This document shows, piece after piece, positions 34,880-44,302 of a stretch of 64,000 bases of DNA. The stretch is from contig NZ_NBDP01000036.1 in the NCBI RefSeq assembly GCF_004123845.1, forward strand, positions 1-64,000, given 5' to 3'. The stretch is from Allobosea sp. Tri-44 (GTDB taxonomy: Bacteria; Pseudomonadota; Alphaproteobacteria; Rhizobiales; Beijerinckiaceae). The notes under the pieces are model-generated. The model was not told where the DNA came from, did not search any database, and worked only from the letters and a program-made list of their open reading frames with translations. The stretch's first letter is position 1; each line of letters starts with the position of its first letter. A program made the translations under genes and the position numbers.

Positions 34880-36229
34880 ATGGAAGAGGTGATCCAGCAG
34901 ATCGACGATGCCGACAGCACGGCCGCCGACCGCTGCGACGTCATCGTCCTGGGCGCGGGCGTCTCCGGCCTGGTCTCGGCCTCAGTGCTGGCCCAGCAGG
35001 GCTGCAATCGGATCGTTGTCGTCGACGAGTATCCGCATATCGGCGGCAACCACATCGACTGGTCGTCGGGCGACTACACCTTCGACGTCGGTAGCCTGAT
35101 TTTCCAGGATGACTCGCCGCTGCTGCAGCATTTCCCGGAGCTGCTGCCGCTTTACGTGCCGATCCGGCCGCGTTGGGCAAGGCTGAATCCGCAACGGCTC
35201 ATCACCGCATATCCGATCTCGGTAAAGGACGATATCCTGCGCGCCGGGCCGCTCGAGGTTGCTCGCATCCTGGCATCGGCGGCCTATGCCCGCCTTTTCA
35301 AGCGGCGGATGCGCAACGCCCGCGAGTTTGCCCGTCATTGGATTGGGGCCAGGCTGCTGCACCGCTCGGGTCTCGACGCCTACATGACCCGATTCTACGG
35401 CATTGCGTCCGATCAGATTGGCATCGAACTGGCGCGCAAGCGCATGCAATGGATCAGCGAGCACGCTTCGCTGCGCGCCATGCTCGGTCGCCTGCGCCGG
35501 ACGAAGCCGTCGGCGCCGACCAATTGCCAGCTGGCGCGCCCGCGCGAAGGCTTCGCGGCGCTCTACGCCGCTGCGGCAGCGACGCTGTCCGCGCGTGGCG
35601 CCAGCTTCCTGATGGGGGCAAAGCTCGACCGGATCGAGAAACTCGACAATCGTTTCGTCCTCTTTCGCGAAGGCAAGGCGATCGTCGCCGATCGCGTCGT
35701 TTCGACCATCCCGATCCCGCAACTGCAGGCACTCTGCAACCTGCCGGTCTCGCAGGAGCTCGAGACGATCACGCTGCTGGCGCTCTATTTCAGCTTCGAC
35801 GGCGCGCGCGGCTTCGATGAGGAAATCATCTACAATTTCTCCTATGACGGAGCCTGGAAGCGCCTGACGATGTATTCCGACTTCTACGGTCGCGCGCAGG
35901 GGCGCGAGTATTTCGGCGTCGAGGTGATCGCCAACCATATCGGCAAGTCGGTCGCCCAGGCCGAGGCGGATTTCCGCAGGCATGTCGCGGCTAACGGACT
36001 CTTCCGCGGCGATCTCAGGCTCGAAGGCAGCCAAATCCTCGACAACGCCTATCCGATCTATCGCAATGGCGCTGACGAGAGCGCCGCCGAGGCGGTCAAG
36101 GCCCTGAAGGCCTTCGGGATCGAATCCCTGGGCCGCCAGGGCGGTTTCAATTACCAGCCGACGGCGCGCGTCTCGACGATAGAGGCCGAAGCGGCGCTGC
36201 GGGGCGCTCCTTCGGTCCCGGCACGGTAA
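34880..36229 (+). CDS. FAD-dependent amine-oxidase/PPOX-like protein
   Basis: 449 residues with an N-terminal dinucleotide-binding fold: VIVLGAGVSGLVSASVLAQQG (GxGxxG at 25-30) and a downstream IGGNHIDW that suggests a UDP-galactopyranose mutase- or protoporphyrinogen oxidase-like FAD protein. The central part has YMTRFYGI and QLARPREGFAALY. Such genes recur in polysaccharide loci, where a role in sugar oxidation or ring contraction has been proposed; this one is not close enough to Glf for that name. It is divergent from the HAD gene. Confidence 0.62.
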   Translation: MEEVIQQIDDADSTAADRCDVIVLGAGVSGLVSASVLAQQGCNRIVVVDEYPHIGGNHIDWSSGDYTFDVGSLIFQDDSPLLQHFPELLPLYVPIRPRWARLNPQRLITAYPISVKDDILRAGPLEVARILASAAYARLFKRRMRNAREFARHWIGARLLHRSGLDAYMTRFYGIASDQIGIELARKRMQWISEHASLRAMLGRLRRTKPSAPTNCQLARPREGFAALYAAAAATLSARGASFLMGAKLDRIEKLDNRFVLFREGKAIVADRVVSTIPIPQLQALCNLPVSQELETITLLALYFSFDGARGFDEEIIYNFSYDGAWKRLTMYSDFYGRAQGREYFGVEVIANHIGKSVAQAEADFRRHVAANGLFRGDLRLEGSQILDNAYPIYRNGADESAAEAVKALKAFGIESLGRQGGFNYQPTARVSTIEAEAALRGAPSVPAR

Positions 36230-36305
36230 ATGCAGGGCCTTCGCGCCCAGCGACGTGGAGGCGCGAGCGCAGGCGAGTTGGCGGTCCGAGCATCGTGATG
36301 GGCCC

Positions 36306-37400
36306 ATGCGTATCCTCCATTTGCTGAATCACACGACGCAGTCGAACGGCCATGTCCATGCGGCGGTCGACCTTGCCTGCGAGCAGAGCCGGCTCGGCCA
36401 TATCGTCGCTGTGGCCAGCGGCGGTGGCGATTTCGATGCGCTGCTCGCCCGCAATGGCGTCAAGATTTTCATGATCGACCATCGGCGCAAGGCGGCGACG
36501 CTGTTGCGGTCCGCCTGGGCGCTGCGGCGACTGGTCGGCACGTTCAGCGCCGACATCGTCCATGCCCATATGATGACGAGCGCCGTGCTTGCCTGGCCGA
36601 TCTGCAAGCTCGCCGGTATCCCGCTGGTCGCGACGGTTCACAATGAATTCGAGAAGAGCGCGGTTCTCATGGGGCTCGGGACCCGTGTCATCGCGGTCAG
36701 CGCCGCGGTCGGCACATCGATGCGCCGGCGCGGCATTCCGGCCGCCAAGCTGCGCGTCATTCTCAACGGCACCATCGGTTCGGCCCGCCTGGCAAATCGC
36801 GCGACCACGCCGATCGCGCTCGCCTCACCGAGCTTCCTCTTCGTCGGCGGGCTACACCCGCGCAAGGGATTGGCCGATCTTTTCGCCGCCTTCGATCTGG
36901 TCCATCGTCGGCATCCGCAGGCGCGCCTGCACATCGTCGGCGATGGACCCTTCGCACAGATCTACCGCGACATGGTCGCCAATTTGTCCTGCCGCGAGGC
37001 CGTGCGCTTCGAAGGCAGCAAGGCTGATCCCTTTCCCTGGATGCGCGGCGCCGATGTTTTCGTGTTGCCGTCTCATGCCGATCCCGCGCCGCTCGTCCTG
37101 CCGGAAGCAAGGGAGGCGGGCTGCGCCATCGTAGCGACGCATGTCGATGGCATTCCCGAATTACTGGAGGGCGGGGAGGCGGGGGTGCTGGTGCCGGCCC
37201 GCGATCCCGATGCGCTTGCCGCCGCCCTGTCCGAGCTGATCGCAACCCCTGATGCGATCAGTCAGTGGCGCGAGCGAAGCCAGTACCGGATCGACCATCT
37301 GAGGATCGCCCGCGTCGCCCGCGAGACGCTCGACCTCTATGATGAGGCGATCCTGCAATTCGGCCGGAGGGCCGGCTCGGCGCTGCCCCGCACGAATTGA
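36306..37400 (+). CDS. Glycosyltransferase family 4
   Basis: 364-residue GT-B transferase. MRILHLLNHTTQSNGHVHAA opens the donor-independent half; FLFVGGLHPRKGLADLFAAF and LPSHADPAPLVLPEAREAGC carry the nucleotide-sugar site of group-1 enzymes. ATG 36306 matches the usual N-terminus. It follows the FAD-protein gene by 76 bases and precedes the GH16 gene by 51, so the three are probably one transcript. Confidence 0.83.
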   Translation: MRILHLLNHTTQSNGHVHAAVDLACEQSRLGHIVAVASGGGDFDALLARNGVKIFMIDHRRKAATLLRSAWALRRLVGTFSADIVHAHMMTSAVLAWPICKLAGIPLVATVHNEFEKSAVLMGLGTRVIAVSAAVGTSMRRRGIPAAKLRVILNGTIGSARLANRATTPIALASPSFLFVGGLHPRKGLADLFAAFDLVHRRHPQARLHIVGDGPFAQIYRDMVANLSCREAVRFEGSKADPFPWMRGADVFVLPSHADPAPLVLPEAREAGCAIVATHVDGIPELLEGGEAGVLVPARDPDALAAALSELIATPDAISQWRERSQYRIDHLRIARVARETLDLYDEAILQFGRRAGSALPRTN

Positions 37401-37451
37401 AGACGCTGGAGCTGCTTGCGGCAGTCCTGCCAGCCACACGGGAGATGAGCC

Positions 37452-38384
37452 ATGCCGACCATGCCATCCCGCCGAACGCTCCTGCGCGCAGCCGCGGCCC
37501 TCGCGACAGCGGCAGGCGCCCGGTCCACATCGGCCGACGCACAGCAGGACGCGCCGGATCCGACGCTCGACCGCACGCTCATCTTCGATGAATCCTTCGC
37601 CAGCCTCGATCCGGCGATCTGGCAGGCCGGCCCCAAGGCGACCACCCATGAGCCTGGCTTCTATGGTCGCTCGGCCTTCAGCCGGCGCGGCGGCGAGGAA
37701 GGCTTCGACCCCTATGCGATCGTCGCCGATCCGCTGGCCTCCGGAGGTCACGCCCTCGCGATTTCGGCCCGCTATCTCGGGCGGCCGATGAACGTGCCGG
37801 CCTATTACGGCAACGCGCTGCCGGAGTTCCAGTGGATCTCCGGCAATCTCCAGACGGCACGCAGGGACGGCACCATCCTGAGAGGCTGGCGCAACGGCTA
37901 TTTCGAAGCGCGGATGCGGTTCCCGGCGCATCCGCTGAGCTTCCCTGCCTTCTGGCTGATGAACGGGCGCAGCATCCTTTTCCCTGCAACCAGCGTCGAG
38001 ATCGACATCGTCGAGCACAAGGGCTGGGAACACCGCCTCTACGGCGCCTATTTGCACGAATGGGGTCAGCCGGGCGAGCGGCACGAGGGGGTCGGCGTGC
38101 CCACGGAGGTCGATCTCACCAGCGGCTATTTCCGCTATGGCGGGCTGATCGACGGTGATCGTTGCGTGCTCTATTTCGAGCGCAAGCCGATCCGCGACCC
38201 GAGGACCGGCCGCGCACTCGACTGGCGGATCGGTCGTGCGAGCGAGCTCGATTCACAGGGCGACGTTTTCTGGCCCCTGATCACGCTCGCCTTGCGGTCG
38301 GACGTCCCATTTCCGCGGCCACTCAGACCGGAGGACCGAGAGGCGCAGTTGAGGGTCGACTACGTCCGTGTCTACGGCAGCTAG
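37452..38384 (+). CDS. Secreted glycoside hydrolase family 16 (ExsH/ExoK-like)
   Basis: 310 residues with an Arg-rich signal peptide (RRTLLRAAAALATA). The GH16 catalytic motif ExDxxE is intact in VEIDIVEHKG (Glu183 nucleophile, Asp185, Glu188 acid/base). Aromatic blocks FPAFWLMNGR and YGAYLHEWG line the cleft. It probably cleaves the nascent polysaccharide to adjust its length, as ExoK/ExsH do for succinoglycan. Its stop codon lies inside the RIME-like repeat. Confidence 0.83.
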   Translation: MPTMPSRRTLLRAAAALATAAGARSTSADAQQDAPDPTLDRTLIFDESFASLDPAIWQAGPKATTHEPGFYGRSAFSRRGGEEGFDPYAIVADPLASGGHALAISARYLGRPMNVPAYYGNALPEFQWISGNLQTARRDGTILRGWRNGYFEARMRFPAHPLSFPAFWLMNGRSILFPATSVEIDIVEHKGWEHRLYGAYLHEWGQPGERHEGVGVPTEVDLTSGYFRYGGLIDGDRCVLYFERKPIRDPRTGRALDWRIGRASELDSQGDVFWPLITLALRSDVPFPRPLRPEDREAQLRVDYVRVYGS

Positions 38385-38486
38385 AGCATTTCCGCGTTTC
38401 TCCGAATCGCAGAAATGCTCCAGGTCCTTGTTTTATCGCATTTTCTTCACGCGAACCGGTACCCACTTCGCTGGAAAATGCTCTAG
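38382..38486. repeat. RIME-like intergenic mosaic element
   Basis: About 105 bases with outer arms TAGAGCATTT and AAAATGCTCTAG plus an inner palindrome (GCATTTCCGCG and its imperfect complement GCAGAAATGC). The internal CACGCGAACCGGTACCCACT block is the constant part of RIME elements known from rhizobia. It overlaps the last three bases of the GH16 gene. Confidence 0.8.
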
Positions 38487-39851
38487 CCGCAGGGCTTGGT
38501 GATCCGGCGCGCTCCGATGAAGCTTGCCAAATCGATCGACAGCGGTGTGCGGAAACATAAATCTCTGACTCTCTCTGCGGAGATTTCCTCGAAATATCAA
38601 TGGGTCTCGGCTTTGCGCACTCGGTGATCTCTGACTCGCCTAAGCCAGATACCAGACTCGATCTTCGGCGCTTCGCAAAAGCCTGACTCATCGAAAAATG
38701 CTCCAAAGTTTTGCTCTGCGGAGGTCTTCCAGCGCTGCCAGTCGGCGTCGGGAGCGGCCGATCGCCCACGTCCTGGCTCGCACGGCGTCAAAAAAAGCTC
38801 GTCCCCATTGAGCCGACTTTCATGAAAGTCTGACCTCGAATGTCCCACGCGTCGGAGAACGGTGGCTCGCAGTAATCAAGTGACGTTAAAAGCGGCCTCT
38901 TCGGCACAATCCAAACAGCGCTTGCCTCCGCGAGCTCATAGCCTCGCTCAAGTCGACGCGCCTGTTGGCTCGTCGCCTCGATGCATCGCCGTTGCACTGC
39001 TGGGGCTGCCGAAAGCGCCGTTAAGACCGCGTGTTCGGAACCGAACGATCACAGGATGGCTCAAACCTCAAACCGCGGATCACGCCAAAACGCGCCTCGT
39101 GGATCTCAATTAACGAAGAATTTCGACTCACAATTGGACTTCTACTCACAACTTAGACTCAATAGATTTGCTAAACGAGAATACGAGACTCAGCGCAGAG
39201 ATCGAGCCTGTCGGTCCAAGGCCGGTAAATCGCGACTGTCCGTCTCCATCAGGCTTGATGATGATCTGAACAGCCGAGTGCAGGATTTCGGCGCACCGCT
39301 CGGCCGAACGCTCCATCGGATCAAGCGACAGACGACGCTCAGCATGTCGGGTGAGATCGGAGGGCCCGATAGCGCGCACCAGGCCCCCTTCAAGGCACTT
39401 CGCTCCAATCGGTCGGGCTGCAGCCAATGGCCCACCAAAGCAAAAGGTGGCTGTCGAGCTGGAGGACAGGGAATGAAGTTTCTTGTGCCGAATACGATCG
39501 GTGATGTTGCTGGGGCCACGATGCACCGACTGGATTCCGAGATCAGAAGAATAGGCCTACGGCCTGACGGGAGGGGCGCCTTGCGAGAGAGATGGCCTCT
39601 CGTAGCTCAGCTGACGGACAACCTTACCTCTCGGGCCGCATTTTCTCAGAAGTCAGACTCCTAGCTGTCCTCAGCCGCAAAATTCAGACTCACTCAGCTG
39701 GCCTCCGGCGATGGAAATTCGGCTAGGGTCTACGAAGGTGTGCGCGAGGATCCAGTGTCGAACCTGTATTCCTCCGGATCGAGCCACGCCTGGGCGATCA
39801 ACTCCGAGCACGACTGATATCGTCCGGCAAAGGCCATTTCTGGAGAGAAGC
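38487..39851. other. Gene-poor region without a supported CDS
   Basis: About 1.36 kb with frequent stops and uneven composition. Several ORFs of 80-227 codons are open by chance in both strands, but none has family similarity, a good start site or normal codon use. The pentamer GACTC recurs about nine times (for instance near 38567, 38636, 38656, 39127, 39160, 39187, 39655 and 39687). It may be decayed mobile or gene sequence. Confidence 0.5.
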
Positions 39852-40226
39852 ATGTTCACTCACGTCATGATAGGCAGTAACAACCTGGAGCGGGCTCGCG
39901 ATTTCTACGATGCCACATTCGCCGCGTTGGGAGGCGAGCCCGGCGAGATGGATGCGCGAGGCCGGCTGATCTATGCCCACGAGGGCGGCCGGCTAATGAT
40001 CACGAAGCCGATCGACGGCAATCCGGCGACCGCGGCCAATGGTGGGACCGTCGGTATCGCCGCTGCGAGCCGTGACCATGTCCTCGCCTGGCACAAGGCC
40101 GGCACCACGCATGGCGGGACGGCGATCGAGACCCCACCCAGCGAGCGCCCGAACGGAGCCTTCGTTGCCTATCTTCGCGATCCCGACGGAAACAAGCTCA
40201 CCGCGCGCTCCCAGCCGACGAAGTAG
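39852..40226 (+). CDS. VOC-family (glyoxalase/bleomycin-resistance-like) protein
   Basis: 124-residue vicinal-oxygen-chelate protein: MFTHVMIGSNNLERARDFYDATF at the start and FVAYLRDPDGNKLTA at the end are the classical N- and C-terminal halves. It is a cytoplasmic single-domain protein that probably works as a dimer; substrate unknown. ATG 39852 has a GGAGAGA ribosome binding site; the longer open frame is not conserved. Confidence 0.85.
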   Translation: MFTHVMIGSNNLERARDFYDATFAALGGEPGEMDARGRLIYAHEGGRLMITKPIDGNPATAANGGTVGIAAASRDHVLAWHKAGTTHGGTAIETPPSERPNGAFVAYLRDPDGNKLTARSQPTK

Positions 40227-40288
40227 ACGTTGCCTCTTAGCGAAGATGTAATTGCGCGCCGGCCGCGTAAGGAACAGACAGCTACGAC

Positions 40289-41278
40289 ATGAAGACGAGT
40301 TCTGCTCAAATCGATCTATTTGACGACGCGCCGGGTCACCGGGAGGCGCCCAGGCCGGCACCGAGGAAGCGCCCGGCCGCGGCACCTGCAATGGCCGGTT
40401 GGAACGATGAGGAAGCAGCTCAACGGCTGGAGCAAAGCGGTCGCTTCCGTATCCTCCGGAAACTGGAGCCGCGCCCAATCATCCCGCGCGCCCAAAGCGT
40501 GTTTCCAAACCTCGCGGTTCTTGTCGACACCGAGACGACTGGTCTGCACCACGCCAAAGACGAGATCATCGAAATTGGCGCGGTTGCATTCACCTACGAT
40601 GATGAGGGCGTGATCGGCGATGTCGTGGGCGTCTACAGCAGCCTTCGTCAGCCGTCGGAACCGATCCCAGCGGAAATCACGCGACTGACTGGGATCACCG
40701 ATGAGATGGTTGCTGGGCTCGAAATCGACATCGCAGCGCTTAATGCGCTGGTTGAGCCTGCAGATCTAGTTGTCGCCCATAACGCCGCATTCGACCGGCC
40801 GTTTTGCGAGAAGCTCTTCCCGACCTTCGCGTCGAAGCCCTGGGCATGCTCCGTTAAGGAGATCCTATGGACGGATCTTGGCTTCGAGGGAAACAAACTC
40901 GGTTACCTCGTTGGTCAATCCGGTTTGTTTCATGAGGGGCATCGAGCGACGGACGACTGTCACGCGCTTTTGGAGGTTCTGGCGAGACCGGCAGGAGATG
41001 ATGGCGCTCGGCCATTCTCTGCACTTCTGCGATCCAGCCAGCAGTGTCGGGTTCGGATTTATGCGGAGAACGCGCCCTTCGACATGAAGGACCATCTCAA
41101 AAGCAGAGGCTATCGCTGGTCCGACGGCAGCGACGGTCGACCCAGAGCATGGTGGATCGAGATCGATGAAGAACTCCGAGAGGACGAGTTCCGCTATCTG
41201 CGTACCGAGATCTATTGCTGGGAAGACGCCGAGCCGCTGACATTGCGGCTCACGGCGCTCGATCGATATCGCGCGTAG
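40289..41278 (+). CDS. DnaQ-like 3'-5' exonuclease
   Basis: 329 residues. The DEDDh exonuclease domain (about 75-235) has ExoI VDTETTGLH, ExoII VVAHNAAFDRPF and ExoIII GHRATDDCHAL, so all catalytic acids and the His are present. The N-terminal 65 residues are Pro/Ala-rich, and the last 90 form an unrecognised domain rich in Trp and acidic residues. This architecture recurs in accessory regions of alphaproteobacteria. It follows the VOC gene by 62 bases and lies near a broken integrase. Confidence 0.82.
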   Translation: MKTSSAQIDLFDDAPGHREAPRPAPRKRPAAAPAMAGWNDEEAAQRLEQSGRFRILRKLEPRPIIPRAQSVFPNLAVLVDTETTGLHHAKDEIIEIGAVAFTYDDEGVIGDVVGVYSSLRQPSEPIPAEITRLTGITDEMVAGLEIDIAALNALVEPADLVVAHNAAFDRPFCEKLFPTFASKPWACSVKEILWTDLGFEGNKLGYLVGQSGLFHEGHRATDDCHALLEVLARPAGDDGARPFSALLRSSQQCRVRIYAENAPFDMKDHLKSRGYRWSDGSDGRPRAWWIEIDEELREDEFRYLRTEIYCWEDAEPLTLRLTALDRYRA

Positions 41279-41542
41279 CCGTCTGCTACGTGAACTACTG
41301 GCGTGGGGGGCGCACTCCGGAGCTAACATCAATGGCCAACCCAGGGTGGCGGCGCAGCGAGATGCCTCCTCGGCAATTTTAAAGCTTACGCGGAGGAACG
41401 ACGGCCGGATCGCGCCTTCCTGACATTCGGGCTTTGCCATTAAGCGGACATTCCAGCGCACCCGAGGTCATCCGGCTCCGTGGCGGAGATCACGGGATTT
41501 TCGGTCTGCAACGGCGCGGCGGGAGCTGCCGCGCCGTCTCGA

Positions 41543-42168
41543 TCAGATATCGGTCTGTTCAGACAAGATTAGAGCGTCATCGACCTCAATTCCGAGGTAG
41601 CGGACTGTGCTCTCCAGTTTCGAGTGGCCGAGCAGCAGCTGGCAGGCGCGCAGGTTTCCAGTGCGCTTGTAGATCAACGCGACCTTGGTCCGCCTCAGGC
41701 TGTGCGTGCCGTATTGAGCGGGATCAAGACCGATGAGCGAAACCCAATCATCAAGCAGGCGTCATATTGACGGGTTGTGACGTGGTCTCCTGTATGGCTG
41801 CGGCTGGGAAACAGCCAGTCGGCATCCATGGACGGCCGGCGACGGAACCAGGCGGTCAACGCTTCGCGCGTTGGATCAGTCAGTTCGAAGGGCACGGGTC
41901 GGCCCGTCTTCTGCTGGACGATCGAGGTCCGCAATCTCACCGTGCCGCCAAGCACGACATCGCTGATGCGAAGGCGAACAAGGTCGCAGCCGCGAAGCTT
42001 GCGGTCGATCGCCGGGTTGAACATGGCGAGATCGCGGACGCGATGATCGTGCTGAAGCCGGGTTCGGATTGCCCAGATGTGACGTGGCTTCAGCGGAGGC
42101 TTTGGACCAATCAAGCGTCCCGTAATCCAGGCGGGACGCTGAGCGACTTTGGGCTGCTCAATAAGCAT
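41543..42168 (-). pseudogene. Tyrosine recombinase (phage integrase family), frameshifted
   Basis: The upstream frame (42168 down to about 41765) carries KLRGCDLVRLRISDV, with the first catalytic Arg, and RPVPFELTDPTREAL. It then hits a frameshift. The continuation in the next frame has GTHSLRRTKVALIYK (HxxR box), LLGHSKLESTVRYLG (His and the nucleophile Tyr), and ends at TGA 41543-41545. All catalytic residues are therefore encoded, but a one-base loss after ...TTRQY near 41765 breaks the gene. The same integrase type is common on alphaproteobacterial mobile elements. A sequencing error is an alternative. Confidence 0.8.
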
Positions 42169-42342
42169 AGTGCATCCTCCTCAGGAGGCCGCATCCAACC
42201 GCAGCATACCACCGTCGATGAGGTTTCTGCGCGTCCAAGCGCCGGCTGATCGCGCAAACCGCACATGCTGACCTTGGTGCGTCAGCAGCACCTGACCATT
42301 GGAGTTCCCCAGTATATCGCGGGGCTGTCGTAGTTGGCCTGC

Positions 42343-42849
42343 TCACCCGATAACCTTTTGGAACCAGGTCGAGCTGATCCAGACGTCTCCCTTGCGGGCA
42401 TACTCCCGGAAGGTACCGACCTCCTCGAAGCCGCATTTGAGGTGAAGGGCATTGGATGCTGCATTGGGTTGCGCGACGCCGGCAACCGCCAGATGTACCT
42501 CTTCCGTTCGGAGGAGCTCGAAGAGCGCGGCATAGAGCCGTGCGCCCAGGCCGGCTCCGCGGCGGTCCGGCTGCAGGTAGATACTGGTTTCGACCGTCGC
42601 ATCGAAGGCGGGCGTCGGCCGATACCGGCTGCTATAGGCGCAGCCGAGAATCCCCGCCGCGTCCTCGGCGACGAGGAGGCGATAGGGCCCGGCGCCGTAG
42701 CCGTCGAACCAGGATTTGCGCCCCTCGACCGTCTGCAGCTCCGTTGTGAACATCGCATGCGTATGCGCGATGTAATGATTGGCGAGCGCGACCAGGGCCG
42801 GCAGATCGGTCTCCCGCGCGGCTCTGATCGAGATGTCGTTTCTGACCAT
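42343..42849 (-). CDS. GNAT N-acetyltransferase (phosphinothricin acetyltransferase-like)
   Basis: 168 residues with GNAT motif A YLQPDRRGAGLGARLYAALF and the Pat-type blocks IAHTHAMF near the start and LHLKCGFEEVGTFREY near the end. It probably acetylates a small amine or amino-acid analogue. It lies 31 bases after the ATPase gene of the peptide/nickel-type importer and reads the same way, so it is likely the fifth gene of that operon. Confidence 0.82.
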   Translation of the reverse strand: MVRNDISIRAARETDLPALVALANHYIAHTHAMFTTELQTVEGRKSWFDGYGAGPYRLLVAEDAAGILGCAYSSRYRPTPAFDATVETSIYLQPDRRGAGLGARLYAALFELLRTEEVHLAVAGVAQPNAASNALHLKCGFEEVGTFREYARKGDVWISSTWFQKVIG

Positions 42850-42880
42850 GGCGATCGCCCAGTCCTGCCTCGGCTCGTCA

Positions 42881-44302
42881 TCAGGGATTTTCGGGTGAGC
42901 CGAGCGTCAGGATGCGCCGCGCGACCATTTCTGCAAGTGCGGTCTCGTGCGTCACCATCAGAAGGCTCAGCCCGCGCTCGCGGACGGCTTCGATCAGGAT
43001 CGCGAAGACGTCCTTCTGACTGACGGGATCGAGACGCGAGGTCGCTTCGTCGGCGAAGAGGAAGACCGGGTCGAGCAGCAGCGCGCGCAGGATCGCGAAG
43101 CGCTGCAACTCGCCACCCGACACCTCGTTGGGGCGACGATCGAGCAGCTCCCGTCCGAGCCCGAAGCGCGCCATGCTGGCCTCGGCCCTCGCCCAGTCGA
43201 GCCCATGCAGCTTCAACAGGTCGCCGAGGCTTTGCCGCACGGTCTGGTGCGGCGCGAAGGCGGCCGGCGGGTCCTGATAGAGCTTCTGGAAACGGGTCGG
43301 CGCCAGGCCGGCGGCGCGTTCCACCGCTCCGTGGTCGGGCGCGACGAGGCCGAGCAGGATGTTGCCGACCGTCGTCTTGCCGCAGCCGCTGGGGCCGACG
43401 ATCGCGACGATTTCGCCACGCCTGACGGATACGTCCAACCCCTCGAAGAGGGCCCGCTCGCCGAAACGCTTGGCGAGCCCGCGGGCCGAGACCACGGCCT
43501 CGCCAGCCGCGGGCAGCGGGAAGCTCGGCCATTTCGCCGGGTCCGCCGCGATCAGGGCACGGGCGTAGTCGTGGCGCGGCGCTTCGAGAACCTGTTCCGC
43601 GGGCCCGAACTCGACGAGCGCGCCATCATGCATGACCCCCACCATGCCGCCGAGCGCGCCCGCGACCGCAATGTCATGCGTGATGGTGAGCAGCAGGCGG
43701 CCCTGCTCGACCTCCTGGCGCAGCCGCGTGACCACGCCGTCGCGCAGCGCCGCATCGAGCCCCTTGGTCGGTTCGTCGGCGATCAGGAGAGAGGCGCCCG
43801 CGGCATGGGTGACCGCGATGGCGGCGCGCTGGCACATGCCGCCCGAGAGCTCGTGCGGATAGGCCTGGGCGCGATCGCCCAGCCCGACTTCGGCGAGGTC
43901 CGAACGCATCCTCGTCGTGGTGTCCGCCGACCCAAGGCCGTGCAGGTATTGGTGGACCTCGCCGACCTGCCCAGCGATCCGCATGGTCGGATCGAGCGCG
44001 AGCCAGGGCTCCTGCGGCAGGATGGCGATCGTCCGGCCCCAGCGGGCCCGAATCTGCGCCGGGCTGCCGGCAAGGAGATCCTCCCCGTCCAGCGTGATGG
44101 CGCCCCGAGCCGAGAGGCCGGTCGGAAGGCTTCCCATGATGGCATGAGCCACGAGGGATTTGCCGGAGCCGCTGGCGCCCAGCAGCGTGACCGGCCGGCC
44201 CTGCGCCAGCGTGAAGGCGACGTCGCGCACGATGGTCGTCTCGCCCGCCGAAATCGCGAGATCGGAAACCGTCAGGGATTGGAACCGCACGGGAGCGTTC
44301 AT
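42881..44302 (-). CDS. ABC importer ATPase with two fused nucleotide-binding domains
   Basis: 473 residues: NBD1 has Walker A GASGSGKS, signature LSGGMCQR and Walker B LLIADEPTKGLD; NBD2 has GPSGCGKTT, VSGGELQR and LFADEATSRLD. This joins the equivalents of DppD/DppF or NikD/NikE in one chain. ATG 44302 overlaps the stop of the upstream permease (ATGA). The open frame extends further upstream only as antisense shadow. Confidence 0.88.
   Translation of the reverse strand: MNAPVRFQSLTVSDLAISAGETTIVRDVAFTLAQGRPVTLLGASGSGKSLVAHAIMGSLPTGLSARGAITLDGEDLLAGSPAQIRARWGRTIAILPQEPWLALDPTMRIAGQVGEVHQYLHGLGSADTTTRMRSDLAEVGLGDRAQAYPHELSGGMCQRAAIAVTHAAGASLLIADEPTKGLDAALRDGVVTRLRQEVEQGRLLLTITHDIAVAGALGGMVGVMHDGALVEFGPAEQVLEAPRHDYARALIAADPAKWPSFPLPAAGEAVVSARGLAKRFGERALFEGLDVSVRRGEIVAIVGPSGCGKTTVGNILLGLVAPDHGAVERAAGLAPTRFQKLYQDPPAAFAPHQTVRQSLGDLLKLHGLDWARAEASMARFGLGRELLDRRPNEVSGGELQRFAILRALLLDPVFLFADEATSRLDPVSQKDVFAILIEAVRERGLSLLMVTHETALAEMVARRILTLGSPENP

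Noticed and set aside
34880..36229. Naming the FAD protein as UDP-galactopyranose mutase
   Set aside because: Only the nucleotide-binding motif and general layout match; the mutase-specific active-site pattern could not be recognised.
38981..39664. A 227-codon plus-strand frame in the gene-poor stretch
   Set aside because: Composition and codon use look random, there is no ribosome binding site or similarity, and overlapping frames are open as well.
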